Notes: a model not told the origin generated them from the letters alone. Shown: positions 21,730 through 33,388, numbered from the stretch's first letter. The stretch is 64,000 nt of DNA from Inia geoffrensis (GCA_036417435.1 CM070901.1:5988001-6052000), one strand, 5' to 3'. Made by a program: numbers and translations.

Positions 21730-21771
21730 ATCTATCTGTCTCTCTATCTGTCCATCTATCTATCTACCTAC

Positions 21772-21822
<51 letters not shown>
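21730..21822. repeat. (TATC)n tetranucleotide microsatellite
   Basis: The left half contains variant units (TGTC, CATC, TACC). The right half is pure CTAT for about 50 bp. Confidence 0.97.
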
Positions 21823-21823
<1 letters not shown>

Positions 21824-21912
21824 TCCCCCTAAGGCAGTAGCATCTGCCTGGGTGGAGAAAATAAATATATGTCTGATTAGGCATTGCAACACATTAAGTC
21901 ATGAGAGTGTCT

Positions 21913-22038
21913 ATTAGAACTTCAGGTGTAAAGACGAGGCTACTGACGGAAATATACTGGAGTCAGGGGTCTTTTTAGTGCCCTTTGAAACTTGATGTGT
22001 AGATAACTGCCTACGTTACCCACCTCAGGACCATCCTG
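21913..22038 (+). repeat. Dispersed direct duplicate, copy 2
   Basis: Partner of 21076-21198. Similarity fades after CCATCCTG in both copies, so either the duplication ends there or the flanks have diverged. Confidence 0.8.
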
Positions 22039-22189
22039 ACACCAATCCCCTTCCTGTAGTAGAAGCTGTATTTCTCCTTTATGTGTAGCGGTGTTGATTC
22101 TCCGGAAGTATCTACTATCTCTTAGGACCAGCATTCTGTCTGCTTAAATTGCCTATCGAGTCTAGACTGAACCAAACTTTGTGTGTCAA

Positions 22190-22400
22190 TTTTGCGTCTG
22201 GTTAAGATTTAATGCTCTCAAACCACACAGGTATCAGTTTGAATCCTGGTACCACCAATCGCCTGTTAAATCATTCAGGCAAGTTTATCAAACTTTCTGT
22301 CATTCAAATTCCTTGTCTGTGAAATAGAAATAATAATAGTATCTACCTGCTTAAATCATGCAGTGTCTGATATAGATGATGCACACAATACATGTTAGTT
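22190..22400 (+). mobile_element. MIR SINE
   Basis: GTATCAGTTTGAATCCTGG, CAGGCAAGTTTATCAAACTT, TGTCTGTGAAATAGAAATA and ATAGTATCTACCTGCTTAA follow the sense MIR core. Confidence 0.75.
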
Positions 22401-22684
22401 AACTAATTTCTACTCACCCCTCTGGTATGAGCTTAAATTCTGTCTCCTGGAAAGGTTTTGCTGATCTCCAGACAAGTTTAGATCCTTCTTTTTATAGAAT
22501 TTCATAGCACACTCTACTTCCCTTCTTATAGCTCATCATATTACATTGAATGAGCAACACTTAATTTTTTAAAAACGTTTTTTGTTTCCCTCTCTGTGTT
22601 TTCATAATCACTCCATGGGGTTTCCCCTTTGACACTTCGATGAATTTCAGGGTAAGTCTCAGGACTTTCTTCATCATCTTTATT

Positions 22685-22975
22685 TTTTTTTAGTAAGAGA
22701 TTTATTTTTTATATTTTTCATCATAATTTTTAAATTGAAGTATAGTTGATTTAAAATATTATATTAGTTTTAGGTATACAGCATAGTAATTCAGTATTTT
22801 AACAGATTATACTTCATTAAAAGTTATTACAACATAATGGCTGTAATTCCCCATGCTATAGAATATATCCTTGTTGCATATTTATTTTATACATAGCAAT
22901 TTGTATCTCTTTAAAAAAATTTTTATTTTATATTGGAGTCTTTTTGATTTACAATTTGTGACAGTCTGAATCATC
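22685..22975 (-). mobile_element. L1 3' UTR fragments, antisense (two starts)
   Basis: The first piece reads TTGAAGTATAGTTGATTT ... CCCCATGCTATAGAATATATCC (to about 22911). A second 3' start, TTTTATATTGGAGTCTTTTTG with TGATTTACAATTTG, follows at 22916. This suggests two small L1 insertions or a rearranged one. Confidence 0.75.
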
Positions 22976-22979
22976 TTTA

Positions 22980-23725
22980 AATAGTAAAATCTCTTTGGTT
23001 ACTTCTAGTCTTAAAACTCTCAGTTTAGCAATTACTGTATCTACTCTAGTGTAATGGTAATTTTAAAAAATCAAAGTTCATTTAGAGCTAAAACTTTTCT
23101 CTGACCCTGTTTGGGTCCCTGGAGAAGGAGGGACCACAGTCAGTTTCTTCTCTCTTTCCCATCTAGTGTTTCTGCCATTTCTCTCCTAACTTATTACTCA
23201 GAAGCTCTTTTCTCCTTCTAGGGACTGAGCTGCAGGATAGGAGAGAGGATAAAGGACTGGAAAAATCCTAATCGATTGGTACCCTAGTGACCATTCAGCT
23301 TCCGTCTTTTCTGGACAGAGCAGATTGTATTGCATTCTCCAAGGAAGTCATTCATGGCAGGGTCTCACCTTACTTTGACTGTGGCTTGCTTCATTTGTGT
23401 TGGTGCCTCGACTGAAAATGAGATAAAAATAGTTTCACTGAGCATCCTGCTATACCTGTAACTACTTATTTCTTACTTACCTTTCCCATTAATATGTGTA
23501 CTCATCTGGAGTAGACATATCTGTTTTCTTATCATATATACCATCTCAGTGCCTGCTGTGTATTAGGTACACAAAACACGTATGTGTGTGTGAACTGAAA
23601 CAAAGTTGTATAGGGAACCAGGTGTGTTTGGTGCCATCTCTGTGACTCCTAAGTGTCTATTTATGCTTCTCATCTGATTCTATATTAAAATGTAATACAC
23701 ATCCAATTTTATCAGTCTAATTTTG
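22980..23725. other. No recognisable feature
   Basis: About 0.75 kb without a repeat or gene that I can name. Confidence 0.4.
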
Positions 23726-23729
23726 TAAT

Positions 23730-24776
23730 TCTTTTTTTTAACATCTTTATTGGAGTATAATTGCTTTACAATGGTGTGTTAGTTTCTGCTTTATAACAAA
23801 GTGAATCAGTTATACATATATATATGTTCCCATAGCTCTTCCCTCTTGCATCTCCCTCCTTCCCACCCTCCCTATCCCACCCCTCTAGGTGGTCACAAAG
23901 CACCGAGCTGAGCTGCCTGTGCTATGCGGCTGCTTCCCACTAGCTATCTATTTTACGTTTGGTAGTGTATATATGTACATACCACTCTCTCACTTTGTCA
24001 TAGCTTACCCTTCCCCCTCCCCATATCCTCAAGTCCATTCTCTAATAGGTCCGTGTCTTTATTCCCGTCTTACCCCTAGGTTCTTCATGACATTTTTTTT
24101 TTTCTTAGAGTCCATATATATGTGTTAGCATACAGTATTTGTCTTTCTCTTTCTGACTTACTTCACACTGTATGACAGACTCTAGGTCCATCCACCTCAC
24201 TACAAATAACTCAATTTCATTTCTTTTTATGGCTGAGTAACAGTCCATTGTATATATGTGCCACATCTTCTTTATCCATTCATCCGATGATGGACACATA
24301 GGTTGTTTCCATCTCTGGGCTACTGTAAATAGAGCTGCAATGAACATTTTGGTACATGACTCTTTTTGAATTATGGTTTTCTCAGAGTATATGCCCAGTA
24401 GTGGGATTGCTGGGTTGTTTGGTAGTTCTAGTTGTAGTTTTTTAAGGAACCTCCATACTGTTCTCCATAGTGGCTATATCACTTTACATTCCCACCAACA
24501 GTATATGAGGGTTCCCTTTTCTCCACACCCTCTCCAGCATTTATTGTTTCTAGATTTTTTGATGATGGCCATTCTGACCTGTGTGAGATGATATCTCATT
24601 GTAGTTTTGATTTGCATTTCTCTAATGATTAATGATGTTGAGCATTCTTTCATGTGTTTGTTGGCAGTCTGAGTATCTTCTTTGGAGGAATGTCTATTTA
24701 GGCCTTCTGCCCATTTTTGGATTGGGTTGTTTGTTTTTTTGTTATTGAGCTGCATGAGCTGCTTGTAAATTCTTTA
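23730..24776 (-). mobile_element. Young cetacean L1, 5'-truncated, antisense
   Basis: It starts (reversed) with a T run and AACATCTTTATTGGAGTAT, runs through an intact-looking 3' UTR (23740-24100), and continues into the end of ORF2 to 24776, where it stops abruptly after GAGCTGCTTGTAAATT. The near-consensus text and an ORF2 tail with one stop make it the youngest L1 in the window. A possible short duplication (AATTCTTT) flanks it. Confidence 0.95.
24105..24773 (-). pseudogene. L1 ORF2 C-terminal end, one in-frame stop
   Basis: ORF2 encodes the L1 endonuclease/reverse transcriptase. Only the last 220 or so codons are here. On the minus strand the frame from about 24755 to 24107 is open except for a TAG at 24474-24476. 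Recognisable segments are [20 protein letters not shown] (24720s), the Cys-containing tail IYCWWECK just before the stop, and WIKKMWHIYTMDCYSAIK (24280s). The natural end of the protein falls at 24105. The element lacks the endonuclease, the RT core and a promoter, so it cannot move by itself. Confidence 0.9.
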
Positions 24777-24779
24777 TGA

Positions 24780-25635
24780 AATCGAGGTTCATACTAAACC
24801 TGGAGGTCTGGGGAAGTGTGAACCTCAGGTAAGTCCAGCTTTGACATTAGTAAGGAGAACCCTGTTTTCTCAGAGGAGTCACATGTTGGCAAAATAAATG
24901 CTTCCTCTGATTCTGCTTTCGTCCGAATTCATGTATATATTTTTATACCTGTGAACTGGGACACAGATTGGGAGAGCATTTATAGAACACAGAAGTATTC
25001 TCCAAGTTGCCCTATTTCTCCAGGACGAAATTCCATCTTTTTCATTCCAGCCCAGTTCGTTGTAACTGTTTTTAGCAGATAGTTCAAAGGGCTGTTAGAA
25101 GGGGTTCCCTCAAGACCCCAAGATGTAACATTTTAACTAAGACTTTGAAAACCAAACTCTGGAATTGAAGGAGAATAAATTCAAAATTGACAATGCTATT
25201 CTTCTGCTAAATAACATGTTTTTTTTTTTTTTTTTTTTCCTCCACTGTTGTGAGGATATTCCTCGGTGTTTCACAGCCACAGACCTGGGATTCTCAGGAT
25301 ATCAAAGCTGGCTGGCGGTCAGTGATAATTTGAGGTGCAGAGGGAATGCATAAGTTTCCTGATCACAGCAGAAATTAGTGACAAAGCAAACGCTAAGGCC
25401 TGGGGCTCCTTTTTTCTTTTGACTATCCATGTTTATTTTATTTTAGAATATTCCAGCAGCAGACTTCTGCTCCTTTAAGTAATTTCTTGAAATTCATCAC
25501 TGAATACAATTTTATATACCTACCCCACAATTAAAAAGATGTCAATATTTTGCCAATTTTAATAAGCCAAATGCAGATTTAATTATTTCACTGGTCCTGT
25601 CCCATTTTTCCACTTATTCCTCTCTCCTCATAGAA
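24780..25635. other. No clear feature; T20 run at 25219-25238
   Basis: The T20 tract may be an orphan retroposon tail, because the sequence after it (CCTCCACTGTTGTGAGG) is not a SINE I recognise. The rest, including 25430-25635, may be the worn 3' UTR of the next L1. Confidence 0.4.
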
Positions 25636-25639
25636 ATTT

Positions 25640-27190
25640 GGTTTATTTCATTTCTGCGCATACAGTATCTAACTATAAGTGCTTTGAATTTTTTCATAAA
25701 TCTCTTACTCTGTATATATGTTTTCAACTTGCTTCTTTCCTTGGTTTGAGTTATGTGATTTATCTATGGTACCACACTGAGATTCCACTTACTCATATTA
25801 AGTATACTATTCTTTTGTATAATTTAGCATGTTTTATTTATTTACTTTTCCCATAATGAGGGACAGTTTAGTTGTTTCCAGCTTTGTCATTAGGAACCAT
25901 GTTACAACAAACATCCTTTTGCGGAAGATAAAAATTTTTAGGGTAGGCCTGTATAAATAGCATTTTGTGTGTTAGGGTGAATACATATTCTAATATAATG
26001 AAATTTGTCAAATTACCCTCTGTAATGGTTAAACCAATTTACCCTTCTAGCAGCAATGCACAAGAGTTCTTATTTTTTTACATCCTTGACAGCTTTTAAT
26101 ATTAGTAGATTAACTATATTTTGTCAATCTTGGTGAAAAAGTCGTATTTTATGTTTTGGTTTTTTTTTTTTTTTTTTTTTTTTTTGCGGTACGCGGGCCT
26201 CTCACTGTTGTGGCCTCTCCCGTTGCGGAGCACAGGCTCCAGACGCGCAGGCTCAGCAGCCATGGCTCACGGGTCCAGCCGCTCCGCGGCACGTGGGATC
26301 TTCCCGGACCGGGGCACGAACCCGTGTCCCCTGCATCGGCAGGCGGACTCTCAACAACTGCGCCACCAGGGAAGCCCGAAAAAGTAGTATTTTAATGTTT
26401 CAATGCATTGCTGATTACTAATAAGTCTGAAAATCTTTCCATATATTTACTGGCACTTCAGATATGTTATCATTCCTTTGCAATTATTTTCTATTAGGTT
26501 ATTATTATTTTTATATTTTGTTACTGTAGGAATGATTTATACATTCCAGAAATGAACCCTTTGCTAATAATATGCATTGCAAAGATCTTCTCCAATCTCC
26601 TATGTTTTTGTGTTGTCTTTGTACTCAAAGAATTTTAAAATACATGTTGATGTGGCCTATTTATCTATCTTTTCATTTACAGTCCATGCGTTTTGTGACT
26701 AGTTTAAGGAGTCTTGTTTGATCCTGATGTCTTAAAGGTAGACTCCATGCTTACTTTTATGGTCTGAGTTTTCACAACTGACCTTTAGCCATCTGCCTTT
26801 TGATTTTGTGTATGATTTGAAGTAGGGATACAATTTCATTTTTTTTCCATATGGATAACTGAAATATATATAATAATACATTTATATATGTCTATTTGAC
26901 TAGCCTATCTCTTCCTTATTTACTTGTAATACCCTTCTGTCGTATATTAACATATCTTTTTTATCAGCTCTCTATTGTTTTGTATATTCCCACCAAATTT
27001 AGAAAGATATTTGGTAGGATGAATTCATCCCCCATACTCATTCTTCATACTTTTCTGCCACTTTTTGCTTTTTATTTTTCCATATGAAATTTTGCATCAA
27101 CTTTTCGAGTTCTCTAAAAAAGTTGTATGACTTTTTTTTAATCGGCATTACATTAAGTTTATTATTTTTCCTACAAACAGGGACAAAATA
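25640..27190 (-). mobile_element. Old L1M, antisense, 3' UTR and ORF2 end
   Basis: CCCATAATGAGGGACAGTTT, TTGTTTCCAGCTTTGTCATT, ACCAATTTACCCTTCTAGCAG, AAGATCTTCTCCAATCTCC and TTTTTTTCCATATGGATAA follow the reversed 3' half of an old L1 in order. It is heavily mutated and contains a much younger CHR SINE. Confidence 0.85.
26160..26377 (-). mobile_element. CHR SINE, short form, full length, antisense
   Basis: A T26 run, then GCGGTACGCGGGCCTCTCAC and the complete body to CACCAGGGAAGCCC. On the sense strand the B box is GGTTCGTGCCC. The flanking duplication GAAAAAGTCGTATTTTA / GAAAAAGTAGTATTTTA (26135 and 26378) differs at one base. The frames of 79 and 88 codons are SINE shadows. Confidence 0.96.
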
Positions 27191-27745
27191 AACAGCCTAG
27201 GTTTCTGTATGTAGTACAACCACATTATAGTTGTTTTTTCTTTGAGATAATATGCAAGTCACCTTGATTTAAATTGCATGTTTCCCCAAAAATCTTCAGT
27301 CATTAGTGTAGACTCAGCCTTTAGGTTAGCTGCTCAAATGATTAATCACACCCAGAGTGCATGATATTTTACCAGATTACCTCTCAAGGAAAGTTTCATT
27401 TTCAAATTTGTGTCAAGACCATCCTTGAATCTTCAGATTTTATTCACATTGGCTACTGGAGCCAGAGTGATCTTGCTGCTACATCTGCTATCTTTAATGA
27501 TTACCTACAACTACTGTCATCATTTTGTGTCTATGCAATTACCCTTCTTTCCTTCGATATTCTGCGTGCATGGGCCCTGTGGTTAAAAAGAAAGCTTTCC
27601 AAGTTCAGGCCCATTTGTCAATGTTTAATTACTGAATAGCCTTATAATAATCTCCAAGCTAGTCTTCAAAGACATAAGAAACTTTTATGACTGATTTAGA
27701 GTAATCTTAAGTAGAATTCTGAGTTTCTTCTCTCATGAGATTTCA
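27191..27745. other. No confident feature
   Basis: 27360-27640 has one 92-codon + strand frame and the text 'ggagccagagtgatcttgctgctacatctg', which faintly recalls sense L2, but not enough to call. Confidence 0.35.
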
Positions 27746-27837
27746 GGTTAGCATTGAACATAAATTTATTAACTATCTATTGATGTCTAAAAAAATCACC
27801 CTAACAAAGAATTCAAGTTTAATATTAAACACATTTT

Positions 27838-28384
27838 TATTAGTTACCTACCAATGCCCAACAAATTTAAATATAGTGATTTAAAACAAGAGTAAACATT
27901 TATTATCTTAAGTTATTTCTGTAGACTGGGATTAGGATTCTAGGAGCAGTTTAGGTGGGTGGTCCAGGCTCAGAGTGTCTAATGAGATGGCAGTCAAGAT
28001 ACTGCTACTGTCAACTCAAGACTTGACTGGGGCTGTGGGTACCACTTCCAAGATGGCTTCTTACGGGGCAGTTAGTCGGAGGCCTTAGTTTCTTCCCAGC
28101 TGTTGATGGAAGACCTCAGTTCCTATCACTTGGACCCCTCCATCGGTCTTCTCAAGTGTCCTTATGACTTGGCAACCTGCTTCCACAGAGCAGTGGTTTA
28201 AGAGCTTGCAAATGTGAAACACCCGGTCTTTTATGATCTACCCTCAGAAGTGACACCCATCATTTCTGCAATATCCTATTGCTTACACAGGTCAGATCTA
28301 TTCAATAGAGGAAGGGATTACAGGAGGTCTGAGTGCCAAGACACAAGAATCATCAGGTGCCCTTTTGAGGGGTGGCTACCACAC
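27838..28384 (-). mobile_element. MLT1-type MaLR LTR, antisense
   Basis: GTGGTCCAGGCTCAGAGTG (27959), ATGGCAGTCAAGATACTGC, GACTTGACTGGGGCTGTGG, CCACTTCCAAGATGGCTTC, CTTTTATGATCTACCCTCAG and GTGGCTACCACAC at the end follow one whole reversed LTR in order. It is an old retrovirus-like LTR with no coding sequence. Confidence 0.85.
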
Positions 28385-29969
28385 ATATACAAGGGCTTAG
28401 AGTCCTTTAAAAATTCTTACTAAAATACTGGGGAAAAATTTTTAAGGATATATCTGTCGATCAATAATATTACTGTATGCCTGAATTATTTGGGGGAAAA
28501 GCAAGGCCAATTTATACTCTTTGTGATATAACTGAAATTCACCAAATTAAAAGGTTTGATTTTCCAACTTTAATTGGTTGTCTTTATTGTCGTGTTAGCA
28601 CAGTCTCGCATTTCTCAAATCGTACTCGGAATAAACATTCTAAAAATGGTTATTATTAGACTATTATTAGACTTCAGTTTAGACAAATTAGTCTCTATCC
28701 CCAACAACTAGGTCTTCTTTTCCAAGTGAAAAGCCAAATTATCATATTTTACTTTAAATAATACAGTAAGCGCATTCTCTTACTGAGAATGAATATTATA
28801 ATTGAATGATAATATTGAATGAATATTATCATTCAATATTATCATTTAAATTTGTGCTTCAAATACTTTGAATGCATGATCCTTCTATCACAGAACTAAT
28901 CCTTATTCATGTGATTTAAAAATTTCTACACAGCTTCACAGCCTTATTATGGGACTTATTAAAGAATAATACAAACTATTTAGGTTATGAGAACATGAAC
29001 CCCCAATCTTATAATACCCCAATATTTTTTAAAAATAAAGTGATGTGAACTAATGCATGTTTGAGTTTCTGAAATGTTATGAGAAATATTTACTAAATAT
29101 TTTAGTGAACCAATGAAATACGTGGATTTTAATTTTATCTTTTGTAGTTGGTCAGTTTTCTCATAAAGAGGCCTAATGAGTAACCTATGTTCTACAAGTG
29201 TTTTCGTTCATAAAAATATAAATTAAAAAAATGTATTATTCTTTCTAATGATTTACTTTTATTAAGGCATTTTTTTTGTTTTCTCCTTTCCTTGAGTAAA
29301 CTTGTGAGAATTCAAACAGTGTTTTACCTATAAAGGCTTAAGCTTCTGTGAAGTAATAGCGTTCAAATTACTTAAATGAATATTCATTTTCCTCTGCAGC
29401 TCTACTCATGGCTTTATTGTATACACATAAATATTTGTATTTTATTTCTATTTCAGCGAATGAAAATATAATTTAAACAAAAAACAGATGCTTATTTAGG
29501 CTCGATGACAAGCGCACAGTAGAAGATTAAAAAAAAAAAATCTTTGCATGATTTAAGAGAGTCAAACAAATGGATTTCCAAACTCTGGTGCCAGAGACGC
29601 CGAGCATCATACCACCATCCTGGAAAGCTGTGTTTATGAGTATGAGCTCACAGGTCAAGTAGCAGGGGAAAGAAGAGTCTGTACCAGGGAAACTGCTGAC
29701 AGTTGGCAGATCTGCAGATTCCTTTCTCTCATAACGAAGCAGGATGCTGGGCTAGAGCTGCAAGCCAGACACTAATGCATTTTTCACTTACTAAGGCCCG
29801 TAAGATTTTATGGCTGCAATGGGTAATGTTTCTAGCTGCTGTAAGACAGCAGACAATTTACTCAAATATTAAATGAAATTACTAAAGGTAAAGAACAGTT
29901 CAAGAAAAACAGAATGAAAATAAATTCACAGTACCACATTTAGAGAAAGTGCATGTCAAAACTAGTTAA
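28385..29969. other. No gene seen; AT-rich, palindrome inside
   Basis: Long AT-rich interval without recognisable repeats apart from the hairpin at 28801. The more GC-balanced patch at 29570-29770 has no frame or splice pattern that supports an exon. Confidence 0.4.
28801..28837. repeat. Perfect palindrome: 16-bp arms, 5-nt loop
   Basis: ATTGAATGATAATATT (28801-28816) and AATATTATCATTCAAT (28822-28837) are exact reverse complements around GAATG. Several partial repeats of GAATATTAT surround it. Confidence 0.95.
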
Positions 29970-29985
29970 AGGATGGAGGCTTTTC

Positions 29986-30163
29986 TTTCTTTATTGAAGT
30001 ATAGTTGATTTACAATGTTGTGTTAATTTCTGCTTTACAGCAAAGTGATTCCGTTATACATATATATACATCCTTTTTTATATTCTTTTCCATTATGGTT
30101 TATCACAGGATATTGAATATAGTTCCCTATGCTATACCGTAAGACCTTGTTGTTTACCCATTA
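29986..30163 (-). mobile_element. Short 5'-truncated L1 with target-site duplication
   Basis: TTGAAGTATAGTTGATTTAC, TTCTTTTCCATTATGGTTTA and AGACCTTGTTGTTTACCC are the reversed L1 3' UTR. The flanks repeat: AGGATGGAGGCTTTTC (29970-29985) and AGAATGGAGGCTTTTC (30164-30179), one mismatch. Only about 178 bp was inserted. Confidence 0.92.
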
Positions 30164-30219
30164 AGAATGGAGGCTTTTCAATTACACCCTGGGGGGAGGC
30201 TTTGTAGTAGATACATTTT

Positions 30220-30222
<3 letters not shown>

Positions 30223-30266
<44 letters not shown>
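30223..30266. repeat. (AT)n microsatellite
   Basis: About 44 bp of pure AT. Further TA/CA-rich sequence follows to about 30380. Confidence 0.97.
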
Positions 30267-30268
<2 letters not shown>

Positions 30269-30439
30269 CATCTATATACCTATAAATGATATAAAGATAT
30301 ATACTAATAATATATATATTCAGGGGTATATTATGTATACATTACACACCACACACACATACACACGTGCATACACATATAATTAGAGGTAAGCACTTTT
30401 TCTGGGTCAGATATTCAGGTATAATTTATACACCGTGAG

Positions 30440-31130
30440 TCCTAAATACGGTTGCTGAGTTTTCGCTCTGGGCTCTGGGTCTAACTCCATCCTTCTACAC
30501 TCGGCTTTGTGATACTGGGGCTGGAACTCTGCAAACCACGTTTCTGCTTTACCAGCTCTTTCCCTGATAAACTTCACCAACAGAAACTGATAGAGGGAGA
30601 CTGGGAGGCTCGGGATTCCTTCCTTCCACCTTCTTTCCTGGGCCTCACGTTCCTGGGGGATCCTTTCTTCGGAGCAGCGGCACCTGCAGCCACTGCATCA
30701 ACAGCGCCCTCTCCTGGCAGCATCTAAGTCCAGCTTGCGGCTTTTCTAACGCAGCAGGACCAATCTCAATGCACCTCTCTCCCGTACATCCGCTCAGAAG
30801 TCTGAATCCCCCTCCTCAGGTTTCCTTCCCCAAACACAGAGATGCCAGCCGAGCCAAGCACCGTCCCCTTCTCTGGGGTCTGCGTCTCAGCAGCCCACGG
30901 CCCTCTCCCCAGGCTTCTAGGCTCAGTAACTCCAGCCTCTACATCTTCTCGTCCAGACATAGATGTCATAGCTGCTTCCTGCACTTGCTCCTTCCAAGAT
31001 AATTTCACTTTTTCCTTTTTCAGTCGCCAAGTTAATAAGCTCACACCGAGCTAAAACATTAAAGAATATTTTCTCTCTGTTAAAATAAACCAATGTCATT
31101 TCTCTCTCCTGACTGGACTCTGATACAGAT
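30440..31130 (+). mobile_element. Probable ancient LTR-like element
   Basis: A GC-rich island in AT-rich DNA. ATAGAGGGAGACTGGGAGG (30590) and the terminal text TCTCTCTGTTAAAATAAACC ... CTGACTGGACTCTGATACAG (31070-31130) resemble the inside and 3' end of an old mammalian LTR or LTR-like repeat. The family is unknown to me. Frames of 70-92 codons on both strands have no domain. Confidence 0.4.
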
Positions 31131-32970
31131 ATTATGCGGAAAACTCAGAAATTTCACAGCATTATTACCTCAATCGAAGGTTGGAAAATGCAGTTTCGTT
31201 GGTGCATATACAGAAAATGAAACTTTCTGAAAGCTCAACGGTTATCTGAGATGATCTAGCTATTTTATTAATAAAGATAGAAAAGGTATTATCAATGAAA
31301 CAAAGGTTTCCAGGTGAGGGTGGTCTGCATTAATCCCCAAGAACTCCTTAAAAATGAACATATACAAGTCCAGATTTCCTGCTGGCATTGCCAAACCTCT
31401 AACCTCCAAATGAGTCCTCTACTGACACCTCCCTTGGCATTTTTGCCTCAAATTTTATCTAAATGTTTGAAGCTAGTTCTACTTCCATCACTTACCACCT
31501 TGTCTTCTTTGCTCTTATATTGTCCCCTGCAGGTCATCCATTACTTTGTTTCCCTTAATTCTTTCTCAAAATGCTCTGTGATTCTTTTCCCAGGATCCAA
31601 TCGCTTACTGTACACTACTCTCCATAATCTTTGGATTGTGACCTCTGCAAAGTTCACTGTATGATAAGCAAAATATATCTTTAATCTGTTTACAAAATGC
31701 CCACTCTACCTTCTTGCCTTTAAAAAAAATCAGTGCTATCCCTAACGATGCCACTTCATACAGATCTCTAAACTGGGGAGGGGCCGTCCGTGTTGAGATA
31801 CTTCCCTGTGTCCCCAGTTCTAGATTAGCTAACTTCCCATGCACTCCTATATACTGTTATACATAACTGCGTATCTTATGTACCTTCAAGTTTGGGACAG
31901 TTTTATATTTTCCTTGTTTCTAAAAGCTACTTCCAGACAACTCCAGACTTTCAAAATCATGCACTGCAGGTGAACCCTGTCTGGTTTGCAAGGTCTTCCA
32001 AGGACCTCTCATTGACTTCCCACATTGATTTTTGCACGATGTCTTTCCTGCATTATTTCTGCCACCGTTATCACTACTCCAATTCATTCTTCAGTCTTTG
32101 CTGAGTTAATATTTTCTTCCTAAAGTTCATGACTCTGTGTCACCTGGATGCTCACAATCCTTTACGGGCTCTCAGTGTAAACTCCAGCCTCTAAACTTTC
32201 ATTTATCTCTCCAGCCTCATATGTCACAAAACCTACCTTCACAATCGATGTGGAAATCTAGCTCCAAGACGACTTCAACTTCTGAAATTAAAAGAGTATT
32301 TTTGCTTCACATTAAAGGTGTGTTTTCTTGACTTTGAGGAACAAAAAATGTTCCTCCTACTTTAATGAATGCCCTCCCTCCATTATTTTACTTGTTATGT
32401 TTTATTTAACAGTCAGGATGGACCCTTAGTAAAACTTTCCTGTTTCCCCAATTTTGGATTAGGCAATTTCCCCATATTCCTATATATGGTTGGGTATAAC
32501 TTTGTAGGATTTATCATTCTGTTTTAATTGTCTTTCCTCAAAACTATAATATAATATCTTTATGAGTAAGAGTCTTATTCAAATGTATACCTCCAGTGTC
32601 CAGGGGCCAATAAAAAGATTGATATATATTAACAAAAATGCAAAAAATGAAGGATGATCAAATTAAGTATATAAATTAGGCTATTTTGAGCACATATGCA
32701 AGAATCAGGATGAACACCTTCATAGGAATTTCCAAACAGCTATGAAGACTACAAGCATTTGTATTTATAAAAATTCATATTCAGTCACTGGCACTAGGTA
32801 ACAAATAACCAAGGAATACTCAAAGGCTGTGAATGAAAGTACATAGTTCTTAAATAGAGGAAGAGATGTTTAGCCACATTTATTTATTTAAAACACATTG
32901 AAACATTACTTTTTATTTATCGTACTGAAAATGTTCAGAAAGTTAGATTAAATTTTGTGGACCAAAAATA
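31131..32970. other. No confident feature over about 1.8 kb
   Basis: C/T-rich stretches at 31430-31600 and 31950-32330 look like very worn sense L2, but I cannot anchor them. Frames of up to 116 codons carry no recognised domain. Confidence 0.35.
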
Positions 32971-32974
32971 TGGG

Positions 32975-33165
32975 TAACAAGTATGTTCACACATTTCTGC
33001 TGGGAGTATAAATTGGTACAACCTTTATGGTAAAATTTTTGCAATATCTATAAAAACTACAAATGCACACACTCTTTTTGCTAAGTTATTCAATTTCTAC
33101 AGATCTATTCTATAGATAAAGTCTTTCAGGTGTAAAATGACTAGTTTACTAATATGTAAGGCTAC
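32975..33165 (+). mobile_element. Old L1 fragment, sense
   Basis: TGCTGGGAGTATAAATTGGTAC (about 32998) followed by CAACCTTTATGGT, GCAATATCTATAAAAACTAC and AGATCTATTCTATAGATA follow the sense end of ORF2/3' UTR of an old L1. It is one of only two sense L1 pieces in the window. Confidence 0.75.
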
Positions 33166-33180
33166 AGACAATATTGTTTC

Positions 33181-33388
33181 TTTTTTTTTTTTTTTGCGGT
33201 ACGCAGGCCTCTCACTGTTGTGGCCTCTCCCGTTGCGGAGCACAGGCTCCGGACATGCAGGCTCAGCGGCCATGGCTCACGGGCCCAGCTGCTCTGCGGC
33301 ATGTGGGATCTTCCCAGACCGGGGCACGAACCCGTGTCCCCTGCATCGGCAGGCGGACTCTCAACCACTGAGCCACCAGGAAAGTCCC
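33181..33388 (-). mobile_element. CHR SINE, short form, antisense
   Basis: T15 then GCGGTACGCAGGCCTCTCAC to GCCACCAGGAAAGTCC. It is complete, with a few changes from sister copies (the head ends in AAGTCC instead of AAGCCC). No clear target-site duplication was found. The frames of 65-93 codons are shadows. Confidence 0.93.

Noticed and set aside
21730..21822. CRISPR-like array
   Set aside because: It is a pure tetranucleotide microsatellite without spacers, in a mammalian genome.
26121..26395. Repeated frames with 'VAEHRLQTRRLSSHGSR'-like text, also at 33220, 53938 and 59005
   Set aside because: They are the same CHR SINE read in the same phase at four sites. The similarity reflects the SINE, not a gene family.
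29570..29770. Candidate exon in a GC-balanced patch
   Set aside because: No frame of useful length and no paired splice sites could be defended.
30440..31050. CpG island or promoter with short exons
   Set aside because: The region is GC-rich relative to its surroundings, but CpG is sparse, frames on both strands are of equal length, and its end looks like an old LTR.
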